A DNA stretch of 64,000 nucleotides from an uncultured Muribaculaceae bacterium (GTDB lineage: Bacteria; Bacteroidota; Bacteroidia; Bacteroidales; Muribaculaceae). The notes below the pieces were generated by a model that saw only the letters and a program-made list of their open reading frames with translations, was not told where the DNA came from and did no database searches. Shown here piece after piece: positions 1-10,020 of this stretch; position 1 is the first letter of the stretch, and each line of letters begins with the position of its first letter. Position numbers and translations under genes: made by a program. Where the stretch lies: positions 1-64,000 of the forward strand of contig CAMWLY010000002.1 in assembly GCA_947175145.1 (NCBI GenBank). Direction: 5' to 3'.

Positions 1-1137
1 CATCAGCACTCTGCCTCCTGATGACAGAATCTTTTCACCGGATTTTGAGGTTCCCATGTGATAGACACTGCCGGCTATTTTGTCGAGCCCTTTGATTTCA
101 TATCCCTTATGATATTTGCCGGGATAACCTTCGGCTGCCATTACGACACCGAGCACACTCTCCGGCTTCCATTTGGTTTCAAAAGGAGCACTTTCGACCG
201 CGGCTTCTATGAAATCATAAAAATCGGATTTGAGCCGTGGAAGCACAACTTCTGTTTCCGGGTCTCCGAAGCGGGCGTTGAATTCTATCACCTTGGGAGT
301 GCCGTGGTGAAGAATAAGACCTCCGTAAAGCACACCTGTAAAGGGCACACCCTCGCTCACCATGGCATCTGCCACCGGTTGAAGCACTGTGCGGAGTGCT
401 ACCTCGCGAATCTCGGGTGTAATACCGGGCACCGGTGAGAAAGCTCCCATGCCTCCGGTGTTGGGCCCTTTGTCATGGTTGTAAGCGCGTTTGTGATCCT
501 GAGCTATATCCAGAGGATAGAGCTTGTTGCCATTGACCACACACATAAAGGAGAATTCCGGACCATCGAGAAATTCCTCGATAACCACACGCCCTTTGCC
601 GAAGGTTTCGTCGAGCAGCATGTCGCGAAGTGCATCTTCCGCTTCCGACAGCGTAAGCGCAACCACTACACCCTTGCCTGCCGCGAGTCCGTCATATTTC
701 ACCACAATTGGAATCGGACCTGATTTCACATACTCCAGAGCTTCATTGAAGTCGCTGAAAGTGCGGTATGAAGCTGTCGGCACATTGTGGCGCGCCATCA
801 GATCCTTGGCATATTCCTTGGAACTCTCTATGCGTGCGGCTGCTTTTGTGGGACCGAAAATCTTGAGACCCGCTTCGCGGAATGCATCGACCACACCTGC
901 TGCAAGTGAGGCTTCAGGACCCACCACAGTCAAATCAATATCGTGTGACTTGGCAAATTCAAGAAGTGCCGGCACATCGGTAACGGAAATATCTACGCAT
1001 TCCGCTTGAGAGGATATGCCCGCATTACCGGGAGCGCAATATATCTTGGCAACTCGCTTGGAGCGTGAAAGCGCATCGACAATCGCATGACAACGACCGC
1101 CACTGCCTATCACCAGTACTTTCTTATTCTTTTCCAT
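1..1137 (-). CDS. purD: Phosphoribosylamine--glycine ligase (GARS), 3' end truncated by window edge
   Basis: Reverse-strand reading from ATG at 1135-1137: MEKNKKVLVIGSGGRCHAIVDALSRSKRVAKIYCAPGNAG...; ATP-grasp GARS features (PIVVKYDGLAAGKGV, NTGGMGAFSPVPG, FNARFGDPETEVVLPRL). Confidence 0.95.
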   Translation of the reverse strand, partial: MEKNKKVLVIGSGGRCHAIVDALSRSKRVAKIYCAPGNAGISSQAECVDISVTDVPALLEFAKSHDIDLTVVGPEASLAAGVVDAFREAGLKIFGPTKAAARIESSKEYAKDLMARHNVPTASYRTFSDFNEALEYVKSGPIPIVVKYDGLAAGKGVVVALTLSEAEDALRDMLLDETFGKGRVVIEEFLDGPEFSFMCVVNGNKLYPLDIAQDHKRAYNHDKGPNTGGMGAFSPVPGITPEIREVALRTVLQPVADAMVSEGVPFTGVLYGGLILHHGTPKVIEFNARFGDPETEVVLPRLKSDFYDFIEAAVESAPFETKWKPESVLGVVMAAEGYPGKYHKGYEIKGLDKIAGSVYHMGTSKSGEKILSSGGRVLM

Positions 1138-1149
1138 AGTTAGCGCCGA

Positions 1150-2679
1150 TTAATGCTTGAAGTGACGCATTCCGGTAAATAACATGGTGATACCCTTATC
1201 GTTGGCTTTCTTGATGGAATCCTCGTCGCGGATAGAGCCACCGGGCTGCACGATTGCAGTCACACCATAGCGGGAAGCCTGCTCCACAGTATCATCAAAG
1301 GGCAAGAAACCATCGGATGCAAGCACAAGACCCTCGGTGGCACCGGCAGCCTTAGCCTCTTCAAGAGCTATTGTCGCCGAACCGACGCGATTCATCTGAC
1401 CTGCTCCTACACCTAAGGTAGCGCCATCTTTAACCACTACTATGGCGTTTGACTTGACATGCTTCACAATCTTCCAGCCGAAATCCATATCTTTGAGTTC
1501 GCGTGCATCCGGCTTGCGCTCGGTCACACACATCTCTTCGTTGACTTTGACTGTGGCAGTATCGGCATCCTGCACAAGCATACCGCCGGTTACACCTACA
1601 TATTTCGGACGCTTCTCTCCTTTGCACTCCATTTTGACCTCAAGAACTCTGAGATTCTTTTTCTTACTGAAAACTTCAAGAGCCTCGGGAGTATATGAGG
1701 GAGCCATTACGATCTCAAGGAAGAGGGGCTTCATGGCCAATGCGGTCTCCTCATTGACTTCGCGGTTGAATGCCACGATACCGCCATAGATGCTCACCTT
1801 GTCGGCTTCGTAAGCGCGGGTCCAGGCATCGAGCACATCAGCGCCTACCGCTGCTCCGCAAGGATTCATGTGCTTAAGTCCTACGCAGAAGGGATCTTCA
1901 AATTCACTTACTATTTCCAGGGCAGCATTGGCGTCCTGAATATTATTGTAAGAAAGTTCCTTGCCCTGCAGCTGGCGTGCGGTTGCCACGCTGTATGAAT
2001 ATTCTTCGGCTGTGCGGTAGAAGCCGGCTGCCTGATGCGGGTTCTCTCCGTAGCGGAGATCCTGAACCTTGTCGAATGCGAGGAAAAGTTTCTCGGGGAG
2101 TCCTGCCTGACGGCGCATATACTCGGCAATATGGCTGTCATAAAGAGCAGTGTGAGTATAAGCTTTGGCCGAAAGGCGGAGGCGTGTTTCCTCGGTAGTA
2201 TTGCCGAGAGTGCGGATTTCCTCAAGCACGGTTGCATAATCGGAAGGTTCGCATACCACAGTCACTGACTTGCAGTTCTTGGCCGCAGAGCGAAGCATAG
2301 AGGGACCGCCTATATCGATATTCTCGATTGCATCGGCAAGTGTCACATCGGGTTTGGCGATTGTGGCCTCAAAGGGATAGAGGTTTACGCACACAAGGTC
2401 GATAAGACCGATACCGTTTTCGGCAAGTTGCTGCATATCGCTTTCCAGCTCGCGACGACCCAGAAGTGCCCCATGCACTTTGGGGTGCAGAGTCTTAACG
2501 CGTCCTCCGCAGATTTCGGGGAACCCTGTGATTTCACTAATGCCGGTTACCTTAAGACCGGCGTCAAGCAGCATCTTCATGGTGCCGCCTGTGGCGATGA
2601 TCTCCCAGCCCGATTCTTCGAGCGCTTTGGCAAATTCCACCACGCCGCTCTTGTCGCTGACACTGATCAATGCTTTCAT
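1150..2679 (-). CDS. purH: Bifunctional AICAR formyltransferase/IMP cyclohydrolase
   Basis: MKALISVSDKSGVVEFAKALEESGWEIIATGGT; GGRVKTLHPKVHGALLGRR; RYGENPHQAAGFY. Confidence 0.97.
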   Translation of the reverse strand: MKALISVSDKSGVVEFAKALEESGWEIIATGGTMKMLLDAGLKVTGISEITGFPEICGGRVKTLHPKVHGALLGRRELESDMQQLAENGIGLIDLVCVNLYPFEATIAKPDVTLADAIENIDIGGPSMLRSAAKNCKSVTVVCEPSDYATVLEEIRTLGNTTEETRLRLSAKAYTHTALYDSHIAEYMRRQAGLPEKLFLAFDKVQDLRYGENPHQAAGFYRTAEEYSYSVATARQLQGKELSYNNIQDANAALEIVSEFEDPFCVGLKHMNPCGAAVGADVLDAWTRAYEADKVSIYGGIVAFNREVNEETALAMKPLFLEIVMAPSYTPEALEVFSKKKNLRVLEVKMECKGEKRPKYVGVTGGMLVQDADTATVKVNEEMCVTERKPDARELKDMDFGWKIVKHVKSNAIVVVKDGATLGVGAGQMNRVGSATIALEEAKAAGATEGLVLASDGFLPFDDTVEQASRYGVTAIVQPGGSIRDEDSIKKANDKGITMLFTGMRHFKH

Positions 2680-2712
2680 ATAACTATCTTATTTCTTTAT
2701 TTGATTTTCAAT

Positions 2713-3738
2713 TTAGATAAGTGTAACTCCGCTTCCCTTGACCACACTTCCGATCACTCGGGCATCAATCCCGCCAGCGCGGAGAGTCTCGATAGCCTTA
2801 TCGGCATCAGAGGGTGAGATGGCAATTACCATACCGATTCCCATATTGAAGATATTAAACATCTCGCGACGGTCGAGTTTGCCGTAATGCTGCAGCAACT
2901 CAAATACAGGAAGTACCTCCCATGTGCCGAGTTTGATTTCAGCACCGAGACCTTCGGGGAGTATTCGGGGAATGTTCTCATCGAATCCACCGCCGGTGAT
3001 GTGCGCCACACCATGTGCATCAACACTCTTCAGCAGGTGAAGCACAGGCTTTACATATATCTTGGTCGGGGTGAGAAGCATCTCTCCGAGTGTCTGCTCA
3101 CCGGTGAGGTCATAGCGTGCATTAAGGTCGAGCCCGGCATCGCTCACAATTTTGCGCACCAGCGAGAAACCGTTGGAATGCACACCGGTCGAGGGGAGTC
3201 CGATAAGCACATCGCCCTCGGTCACTTTGGAGCCATCGATAAGATTATCTTTTTCCACAGCGCCCACGGTGAAACCGGCTATATCATAATCGCCCGGAGC
3301 ATACATGCCCGGCATCTCGGCGGTTTCTCCGCCCACAAGCGCGCAGCCTGCCTGGCGGCAACCCTCCGCTACTCCCGACACAATTGCTTCGACAACCGCC
3401 GGCTCATTGTGGCCGACTGCCACATAGTCGAGAAATACCAGAGGTTCGGCTCCTTGGGCCAGAACATCGTTGACACACATCGCCACAGCATCTATGCCTA
3501 TGGTGTCATGTTTGTCCAATTCAAACGCGATTTTCAGCTTGGTGCCGACACCATCAGTGCCGCTCACCAATATCGGGTGGCGATAACCGAGCGAGCCTAG
3601 GTCAAACATGCCTCCGAAGGCTCCTATGCCTCCCATCACTCCGCTACGGTTGGTGCTTGCCACATGCTTCTTGATGCGGCTTACCACTTCATAACCCGCT
3701 TCGAGGTTCACGCCCGAAGCCTCATAACTCTTTGCCAT
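2713..3738 (-). CDS. purM: Phosphoribosylformylglycinamidine cyclo-ligase (AIR synthetase)
   Basis: [71 protein letters not shown]. Confidence 0.97.
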   Translation of the reverse strand: MAKSYEASGVNLEAGYEVVSRIKKHVASTNRSGVMGGIGAFGGMFDLGSLGYRHPILVSGTDGVGTKLKIAFELDKHDTIGIDAVAMCVNDVLAQGAEPLVFLDYVAVGHNEPAVVEAIVSGVAEGCRQAGCALVGGETAEMPGMYAPGDYDIAGFTVGAVEKDNLIDGSKVTEGDVLIGLPSTGVHSNGFSLVRKIVSDAGLDLNARYDLTGEQTLGEMLLTPTKIYVKPVLHLLKSVDAHGVAHITGGGFDENIPRILPEGLGAEIKLGTWEVLPVFELLQHYGKLDRREMFNIFNMGIGMVIAISPSDADKAIETLRAGGIDARVIGSVVKGSGVTLI

Positions 3739-3771
3739 TGTTTATATGTAGGGTTTCAGCAATTTTTTTAT

Positions 3772-6700
3772 TCAGTTTTTCTTTTGAAGCCAGCGCACCG
3801 CATTGCGGAATATATTCTGCTTCTTGTCGCCGGTCACATTTTTCATCAATCCCTCGCGGTATCTTTCGGAGTGTCCCATCTTTCCGAGGATATGTCCGTC
3901 GGGGGAGATGATGCCCTCGATAGCCCATGTGGAACCATTGGGATTTTCGGGTGATTGCATGGTGGCATGGCCGGTTGTCGGGTCGGCATACTGGAATGCT
4001 ATCTGACCGTTGTCGAGGAGAATCTTGCGCATCTTCTCATCGGCGGTAAATTTACCTTCGCCATGGCTCATCGCCACAGCGTGAAGCTGACCGGGTGTGA
4101 AGCTGTAGAGCCAGGGGCTGGTCACTGTGCCTACACGTGTCACAGCTATCTGCGATATGTGGCGGTTTATGTCATTGCGGAACAGAGTCGGTGAATCAGG
4201 GGTAAGTTCGCCGATTTTGCCGAATGGCAGCAGACCCGATTTTACCAGGGCCTGGAAGCCGTTGCAGATACCGAGAATCAGACCGCCGCGTGCCTGCAGG
4301 CGTTCGATAGCGGCGCGCACCTCTGTATTAAGAAGCACAGTGGCAATAAATTTGCCCGAGCCGTCAGGTTCATCGGCTGCCGAAAAACCGCCGCTTATCG
4401 CCAATATGTGGCAGGCATCGATAGAAGCCGCCATCTCAGTGCATGAACCGGCTATGTCTTCAGCTGTAAGGTTGCGGAAAACACCAATGCTGGTTTCTGC
4501 ACCCTCGGCTTCAAAAGCCGCTTTCATATCATAATCGCAGTTGGTGCCCGGGAATACCGGCAGGTAGACCATCGGTCTTTCCACTGCCTCACCGGCGTAG
4601 GGCTCGGGGAGACGGTCACACTCAGCATCGGGTGTCTCTCCCGATGTCGCTGCACTATCAGGATATACACTGTTGAAGCGCTCCCTGACTTTGGCATCGA
4701 GAGTGTCGATATCAAATTTATGGTGGTCGACACTGATAGTCGGTTCTTCAGTTGTAGAGCCGATAAAGTGCGCACCCGGAATATCTACCGCCTCGCGTGC
4801 TTCGATGAGTATCGAGCCATACATGGCATCAAAGATTTTGACCTCATCGTAGGAAACATCGGCTCCTATGCGGTTACCGAGCGACATCTTGACCAGAGCT
4901 TCGGCCAGACCTCCGCGGCCTATTGCAAAGGCTGACACCACATTGCCGCTCTTGATTTCGCGGTTCAGAGCCGGGTATGATGCAGCCAGCGCCGAAGTGT
5001 TGGGCATCAGTGATGCCAATGGCTTGTGTTCTATGAGATAGAGTCCGTGGCCGGCAGCTTTAAACTCGGGGCTGATTACATCGCGGGAGTCGAGAGCTGT
5101 AGCACCGAATGCTATCAGTGTAGGCGGTACATTCAACTCACCGAATGTGCCGCTCATCGAGTCCTTGCCACCAATCGAGGGAAGCTCAAGTTCCTGCTGC
5201 ATGCGGAGTGCTCCGAGAAGTGCTGCAAGCGGTTTGCCCCAGGCCTTTTCAGAACTCATGCGTTCGAAATATTCCTGATAGCTGAAGCGCATCTTGCGGT
5301 AATCAGCGCCTGCAGCCACAGCTTTTGCCACTGCGGATATTACAGAATATGCGGCGCCGTGGTATGGGCTCCACTCGGTGATATAGGGGTCAAAACCCCA
5401 TGACATAAGGCTGGCAGTGTTGGTGTGGTGTGAACCCACCGGGAATTTCTGCACTGATACCTGTGTCTCGGTGCCACCGGTTTTTCCGCCGAAGGGCATC
5501 AGCACTGTCGATGCTCCGATGGTCGAGTCAAACATCTCTATCAGTCCGCGCTGTGAGGTGACATTGGGGTCAAGCAGGTTGGAAATAAACTTCTCCTGAA
5601 AATCCTTACCCTCAAGTTCGCGTGCAAACGGGTCTTTGTTTTCCACTGCCTGCACTTTGGCTTTTGCGAAATGAGGAGCACCCGCAGAATCGATAAATTC
5701 ACGCTTCAGGTCGGCTACAGCCTCACCGTTGCGCCAAAGACGCATGCGACCGGTGTCGGTGACATCTGCCACATGGCGCACTTCAATATTCTCTTCATGG
5801 CAATAGTCCATGAATTCCTGCATATCCTTGGCTTCCACCACCACCGACATTCTTTCCTGACTTTCGGAGATTGCAAGTTCGGTGGCGTTGAGACCATCAT
5901 ATTTTGTGGTGACCCGGTCCAGATATATATCAAGTCCGTCGGTAAGTTCGCCGATTGCCACACTGACTCCGCCTGCGCCGAAGTCATTGGATTTTTTCAC
6001 GAGTTTCGTTACCTCGGGGCGTCGGAACAATCTTGAGAGTTTGCGCTCCTCGGGGGCGTTACCCTTCTGCACTTCCGAACCGCACATCTCAAGGCTGGAT
6101 TCGGTGTGTTCCTTGGAAGAACCGGTGGCGCCTCCGATACCGTCGCGTCCTGTGCGACCGCCGAACATCAGCACCACATCTCCGGGAGCGGGGCGCTCGC
6201 GGCGCACATCAGCTGCGCGGACAGCACCTGCCACTGCTCCGACCTCAAGCCTCTTGGCTACATAGCCGGGGTGGTATATCTCGCGCACATGTGTGGTAGC
6301 AAGACCAATCTGGTTGCCATATGATGAATATCCGGCTGCTGCACCGCGGCTTATCAGACGCTGGGGAAGTTTGCCGGGGATCGTATCCTCTACATTCTGC
6401 CAGATATCACCCGCTCCGGTCACACGCATGGCCTGATATACATAGCTGCGGCCACTCAGCGGGTCGCGAATCGCTCCGCCGAGACAAGTCGATGCTCCAC
6501 CGAAAGGCTCTATCTCCGTGGGGTGATTGTGTGTCTCATTCTTGAATTGCAGAAGCCATCTTTCGGTCTCACCGTCCACATCTACATCTACATAGATGCT
6601 GCAGGCATTGTTCTCCTCGCTCTGCTCCAGGTCATCAAGCTTACCGTTGGTGCGAAGCCAGCGGGCGCCGATTGTGGCGAGATCCATCAGACAGAGAGGT

Positions 6701-7485
6701 TTCTCCTTGCGACCCAGGTCTGAGCGCATCTTGTGCCAGAGTTCAAGGCTCTCGCGGATTTCGGGAGCTACAAAGGAATCTTCTATTTCAATATCAGTGA
6801 GTTGAGATGTGAAAGTGGTGTGGCGGCAATGGTCGCTCCAATATGTGTCGAGTATCCGAAGTTCGGTTTCGTTGGGGTCGCGACCCTCGGCTGTGAAATA
6901 TGCCACTACCTCCATCAGATCATCGCCATTCATGGCAAGTCCTTTCTCCTTGACGTATGCCTTAGCCTCTTCAGGGGTGATGTTTCTGAAACCGTCGAGC
7001 ACCTCTACCGGATTGGCATGAGCGCGTTCCGGCATGGCGAGGATATTCATATTCTTGATCCTTGACTCCACGGAATTCACCAGATAGCGGGAAATCTTCT
7101 CCATCTGTTCCGGGGTCACGGAGTCGTCGAAAATATAAAGTCTTGCGGAAAGAACCTCAACATCGGCATTCGGGTCTGCAAGACGCACGCATTCGCGTGC
7201 TGCCGATGCTCGCTGGTCGAACTGGCCGGGGAGTGCTTCAATCGCCAGATAAGGTTTGTCAGTGTAGTCCGGAGTCTCGGTAACTGTGTCGGTGGCAGCT
7301 TCGCCAAACACACCATATCTTGTTTTCTCAAGCAGGCTGTCGCTGAAACCGAAGAGGTCATAAACGCAGACCACTCTCAAATCTTTGATATTGAGACCCA
7401 GTGTGGTATTGAGTTCATTTCGCAGGCTGTCAGCCTCGACACGGAATTCGGGGCGTTTCTCTACGAAAATGCGATGAGTTGTCAT
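3772..7485 (-). CDS. purL: Phosphoribosylformylglycinamidine synthase, large single-chain type with C-terminal glutaminase
   Basis: Start taken at ATG 7483-7485 (MTTHRIFVEKRPEFRVEADSL) rather than the ORF-track start at 7641, which overlaps purE. FKNETHNHPTEIEPFGGASTCLGGAIRDPLSGR and a C-terminal class I amidotransferase domain (GGLILGICNGFQALVKSGLLP). Confidence 0.96.
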   Translation of the reverse strand: MTTHRIFVEKRPEFRVEADSLRNELNTTLGLNIKDLRVVCVYDLFGFSDSLLEKTRYGVFGEAATDTVTETPDYTDKPYLAIEALPGQFDQRASAARECVRLADPNADVEVLSARLYIFDDSVTPEQMEKISRYLVNSVESRIKNMNILAMPERAHANPVEVLDGFRNITPEEAKAYVKEKGLAMNGDDLMEVVAYFTAEGRDPNETELRILDTYWSDHCRHTTFTSQLTDIEIEDSFVAPEIRESLELWHKMRSDLGRKEKPLCLMDLATIGARWLRTNGKLDDLEQSEENNACSIYVDVDVDGETERWLLQFKNETHNHPTEIEPFGGASTCLGGAIRDPLSGRSYVYQAMRVTGAGDIWQNVEDTIPGKLPQRLISRGAAAGYSSYGNQIGLATTHVREIYHPGYVAKRLEVGAVAGAVRAADVRRERPAPGDVVLMFGGRTGRDGIGGATGSSKEHTESSLEMCGSEVQKGNAPEERKLSRLFRRPEVTKLVKKSNDFGAGGVSVAIGELTDGLDIYLDRVTTKYDGLNATELAISESQERMSVVVEAKDMQEFMDYCHEENIEVRHVADVTDTGRMRLWRNGEAVADLKREFIDSAGAPHFAKAKVQAVENKDPFARELEGKDFQEKFISNLLDPNVTSQRGLIEMFDSTIGASTVLMPFGGKTGGTETQVSVQKFPVGSHHTNTASLMSWGFDPYITEWSPYHGAAYSVISAVAKAVAAGADYRKMRFSYQEYFERMSSEKAWGKPLAALLGALRMQQELELPSIGGKDSMSGTFGELNVPPTLIAFGATALDSRDVISPEFKAAGHGLYLIEHKPLASLMPNTSALAASYPALNREIKSGNVVSAFAIGRGGLAEALVKMSLGNRIGADVSYDEVKIFDAMYGSILIEAREAVDIPGAHFIGSTTEEPTISVDHHKFDIDTLDAKVRERFNSVYPDSAATSGETPDAECDRLPEPYAGEAVERPMVYLPVFPGTNCDYDMKAAFEAEGAETSIGVFRNLTAEDIAGSCTEMAASIDACHILAISGGFSAADEPDGSGKFIATVLLNTEVRAAIERLQARGGLILGICNGFQALVKSGLLPFGKIGELTPDSPTLFRNDINRHISQIAVTRVGTVTSPWLYSFTPGQLHAVAMSHGEGKFTADEKMRKILLDNGQIAFQYADPTTGHATMQSPENPNGSTWAIEGIISPDGHILGKMGHSERYREGLMKNVTGDKKQNIFRNAVRWLQKKN

Positions 7486-7516
7486 TGTGTGTGTAAATAT
7501 GGTTTTGAAGATGGAT

Positions 7517-7990
7517 TCAGATTTCGGTTTCGAGGATTTTGTCTGCTTGATCTTTTCTGAAAGCAGCGACTTTCTCTCTAAGTTCGGGATTAGAGATAGA
7601 AAGCATCTCCACGGCAAGCAGGGCCGCATTTTTAGCGCCATCGATAGCGACTGTAGCTACCGGGATTCCTGATGGCATCTGGACCATAGCGAGCAGAGAG
7701 TCGAGTCCACCGAGGGCTTTGGTCATGATAGGCACTGCGATTACGGGAAGTGTGGTAAAAGCTGCCACGACACCGGCCAGATGAGCTGCGCCACCGGCAG
7801 CGGCTATAAAGACAGCTACTCCGCGTTGCTGACTCTCCTTAACCCAGGCTTCGAGAGCGGCGGGAGTGCGGTGTGCACTGAGTACTCGCTTCTCATAGCC
7901 TACGCCCATGCGGTCGAGCATTTCAAAGGAGCCTTTCATCACGGGCAGGTCACTGACCGAGCCCATCACGATTCCGACTTTGAATTCCAT
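7517..7990 (-). CDS. purE: 5-(carboxyamino)imidazole ribonucleotide mutase (class I PurE)
   Basis: [94 protein letters not shown]. Confidence 0.96.
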   Translation of the reverse strand: MEFKVGIVMGSVSDLPVMKGSFEMLDRMGVGYEKRVLSAHRTPAALEAWVKESQQRGVAVFIAAAGGAAHLAGVVAAFTTLPVIAVPIMTKALGGLDSLLAMVQMPSGIPVATVAIDGAKNAALLAVEMLSISNPELREKVAAFRKDQADKILETEI

Positions 7991-8035
7991 TTTACTGTAT
8001 AACTGATAAATTGTTGAATTAATCGTATATAGAAG

Positions 8036-8069
8036 CGGGCGCCCGCCCCATGATGGGGGCGAGCGCCCG
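8036..8069 (-). promoter_or_regulatory. GC-rich stem-loop in the purE 5' leader (candidate attenuator/regulatory hairpin)
   Basis: 8036-8049 pairs with 8056-8069 (14 positions; 13 Watson-Crick plus one G-U in minus-strand RNA), 6-nt loop; weak U-tract after it. Confidence 0.6.
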
Positions 8070-8078
8070 TTCGTGCGT

Positions 8079-8150
8079 TCACATGCCGTGGCGGCGGCCG
8101 TTGTTGGCCGAAATACTCCTGCTATGCATGGATACCGCGTTCATTTCCAT
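8079..8150 (-). CDS. Candidate 23-aa leader peptide upstream of purE (MEMNAVSMHSRSISANNGRRHGM)
   Basis: ATG at 8148-8150, TGA at 8079-8081, immediately after a consensus promoter and before the GC-rich hairpin. ATG may lie at or very near the TSS; a second in-frame ATG is at 8142-8144. Confidence 0.3.
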   Translation of the reverse strand: MEMNAVSMHSRSISANNGRRHGM

Positions 8151-8153
8151 GTG

Positions 8154-8185
8154 CAAAATTAGCAAATTTTCCGGACTTTCCCAAA
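8154..8185 (-). promoter_or_regulatory. Bacteroidetes-type promoter of the purE-L-M-H-D operon
   Basis: Minus strand: TTTG (8182-8185) - N20 - TAATTTTG (8154-8161), exact match to TTTG/TAnnTTTG consensus. Confidence 0.75.
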
Positions 8186-8214
8186 TTCAGGTACTTTCCG
8201 GTCTTTATTTTATA

Positions 8215-9306
8215 CTATTTTTCAGCGCGGTGTTCGCAATATGCACACCTCATGCCTTTGCCATCGGCTGTGGCCTTGAAGAGTGGCTTCACTGCGTGAG
8301 GCTCTGTATTAGAAATACACTTGCGGTTCGAGCAGCGCATTCCGGTGTCGGCTACTGTGTCGCGGGCCGGGTCAAGGTCGCGCTCCGGACGGTCCGCCCA
8401 CTCGAGAAGTTTAAGAATCAAGGCCATGCGCACAAATTTGCCATTTTCCACCTGACGGAAGTAGGCTGCCCGCGGATCCGCATCTACATCAACCGATATT
8501 TCGTTGCCACGCGGCAGCGGGTGAAGCACCCGCATTGTCGGCTTGGCGCCCTTCAGCTTCTCGGCATCAAGCACAAAACAATCTTTCACGCGGTCATAGT
8601 CCTCCTCGCTCAGGAAGCGCTCTTTCTGCACGCGAGTCATATACAATACATCAAGGTCGCCGATAGCCTCTTCGAGCGATGAAACTTCGCGGTAGTCTAT
8701 GCCATAACGGTCACATACCTCCTCTTTCATATAACTCGGCAGTCGGAGTTCTTCGGGAGCAATCAGTACCACCTTGATGCCCTCGAACCGGGAGAGCGCT
8801 TTTATCAGCGAATGCACCGTGCGACCGAATTTCAGGTCTCCGCAGAATCCTATGGTAAGATTGTCGAAGCGCCCTATCTCCCTGCGGATTGTGAGCAGGT
8901 CGGTTAGAGTCTGTGTGGGGTGCGCGTGTGAACCGTCGCCGGCATTGATTACCGGTGTGCGCGAGTTGAGAGCCGACACAAGCGGAGCTCCCTCTACATG
9001 ATGGCGCATTGCGATAATATCGGCAAAGCAATTGATAACCTTGGTTGTATCGGCTACTGTCTCACCTTTGCTCACTGATGATGACATGGCATCGCTGAAT
9101 CCGATTACATTGCCCCCGAGTTCCATCATGGCTGATGTAAAGCTGAGGCGAGTGCGTGTAGATGGCTCGTAGAACAGGGTGGCAAGTTTCTTGCCTTTGC
9201 AAATGTCTGAATATTTTGACCTGTTGTCGATTATGTCAAGGGCTAAATTGATTATCTCCTCTAATTCGGCTGTGGAGAGATCGGTGGGTTCTATGAGGTG
9301 TCGCAT
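8215..9306 (-). CDS. pyrB: Aspartate carbamoyltransferase catalytic chain fused to a PyrI-type C-terminal zinc-ribbon domain
   Basis: Catalytic chain: [52 protein letters not shown]-terminal ~42 aa: [42 protein letters not shown]-x4-C...C-x2-C as in PyrI zinc domains. Confidence 0.93.
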   Translation of the reverse strand: MRHLIEPTDLSTAELEEIINLALDIIDNRSKYSDICKGKKLATLFYEPSTRTRLSFTSAMMELGGNVIGFSDAMSSSVSKGETVADTTKVINCFADIIAMRHHVEGAPLVSALNSRTPVINAGDGSHAHPTQTLTDLLTIRREIGRFDNLTIGFCGDLKFGRTVHSLIKALSRFEGIKVVLIAPEELRLPSYMKEEVCDRYGIDYREVSSLEEAIGDLDVLYMTRVQKERFLSEEDYDRVKDCFVLDAEKLKGAKPTMRVLHPLPRGNEISVDVDADPRAAYFRQVENGKFVRMALILKLLEWADRPERDLDPARDTVADTGMRCSNRKCISNTEPHAVKPLFKATADGKGMRCAYCEHRAEK

Positions 9307-9322
9307 GATTATTATGTGATAA

Positions 9323-9952
9323 TTATTTCATCCAGGATTCGTCAGAGGGATTTGCCATAAAAGCTCTCAGTCGCGCTTGATCCTCAGGCTTGATATATCC
9401 CTCTTCTGCTGCTACCTCAACCAGAGTGTTGAAATTTGAGAGAGAGTGGTTTTCAACCCCGGCCGCTTCAAGACGTTCGAGACCTTTCTTCATGCCGTAT
9501 GTGAATATCGAAATCACACCGAGCACTTCCGCACCGGCTTCGCGCAGTGCATTTACTACTTCGATGCAGCTGCCTGCCGTGGAAATCAGGTCTTCGATTA
9601 CCACAACCTTCTGACCCGGTTCAAGTTTTCCTTCAATTCTGTTGTTGCGGCCATGATCTTTAGCAGAACCGCGCACATAACCCATTGGCATGCCGAGCAG
9701 ATGTGCAGCTATCGCAGCATGAGCTATTCCGGCTGTGCTGGTGCCCATCAGCACCTCAGCTTCAGGATAATATTCTTTGACTTTATCAGCAATAGCACGC
9801 TCCACCAGGTCTCGCACTCCGGGAGCTGTGAGAATCAGTCGGTTGTCACAGTATATCGGGCTTTTGATTCCGCTTGCCCAGGTGAAAGGTTTTTCGGGGC
9901 TGAGAAATACAGCCTTGATGCTTAGCAGCGCCTTTGCTATCTCTTTTTCCAT
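9323..9952 (-). CDS. pyrE: Orotate phosphoribosyltransferase
   Basis: [57 protein letters not shown]. Confidence 0.96.
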   Translation of the reverse strand: MEKEIAKALLSIKAVFLSPEKPFTWASGIKSPIYCDNRLILTAPGVRDLVERAIADKVKEYYPEAEVLMGTSTAGIAHAAIAAHLLGMPMGYVRGSAKDHGRNNRIEGKLEPGQKVVVIEDLISTAGSCIEVVNALREAGAEVLGVISIFTYGMKKGLERLEAAGVENHSLSNFNTLVEVAAEEGYIKPEDQARLRAFMANPSDESWMK

Positions 9953-10020
9953 AATGAGTTATAATAGCGACACTATTACCGTGTCAGATTTTCATAATAT
10001 TTAAATTTCAAATTACCCGA

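Noticed and set aside
2887-3600. 237-aa plus-strand ORF opposite purM
   Set aside because: Antisense to an unambiguous purM CDS; sequence has no recognisable motifs. Typical shadow ORF of a GC-moderate coding strand.
8050-8682. 210-aa plus-strand ORF spanning the purE leader and the pyrB 3' end
   Set aside because: Mostly antisense to pyrB, including its zinc domain; the intergenic portion is explained better by the minus-strand promoter, leader and hairpin.
9953-10020. Small dyad GACAC-N7-GTGTC between pyrF and pyrE as a regulatory element
   Set aside because: Only 5-bp arms and no associated promoter or T-tract; could occur by chance.
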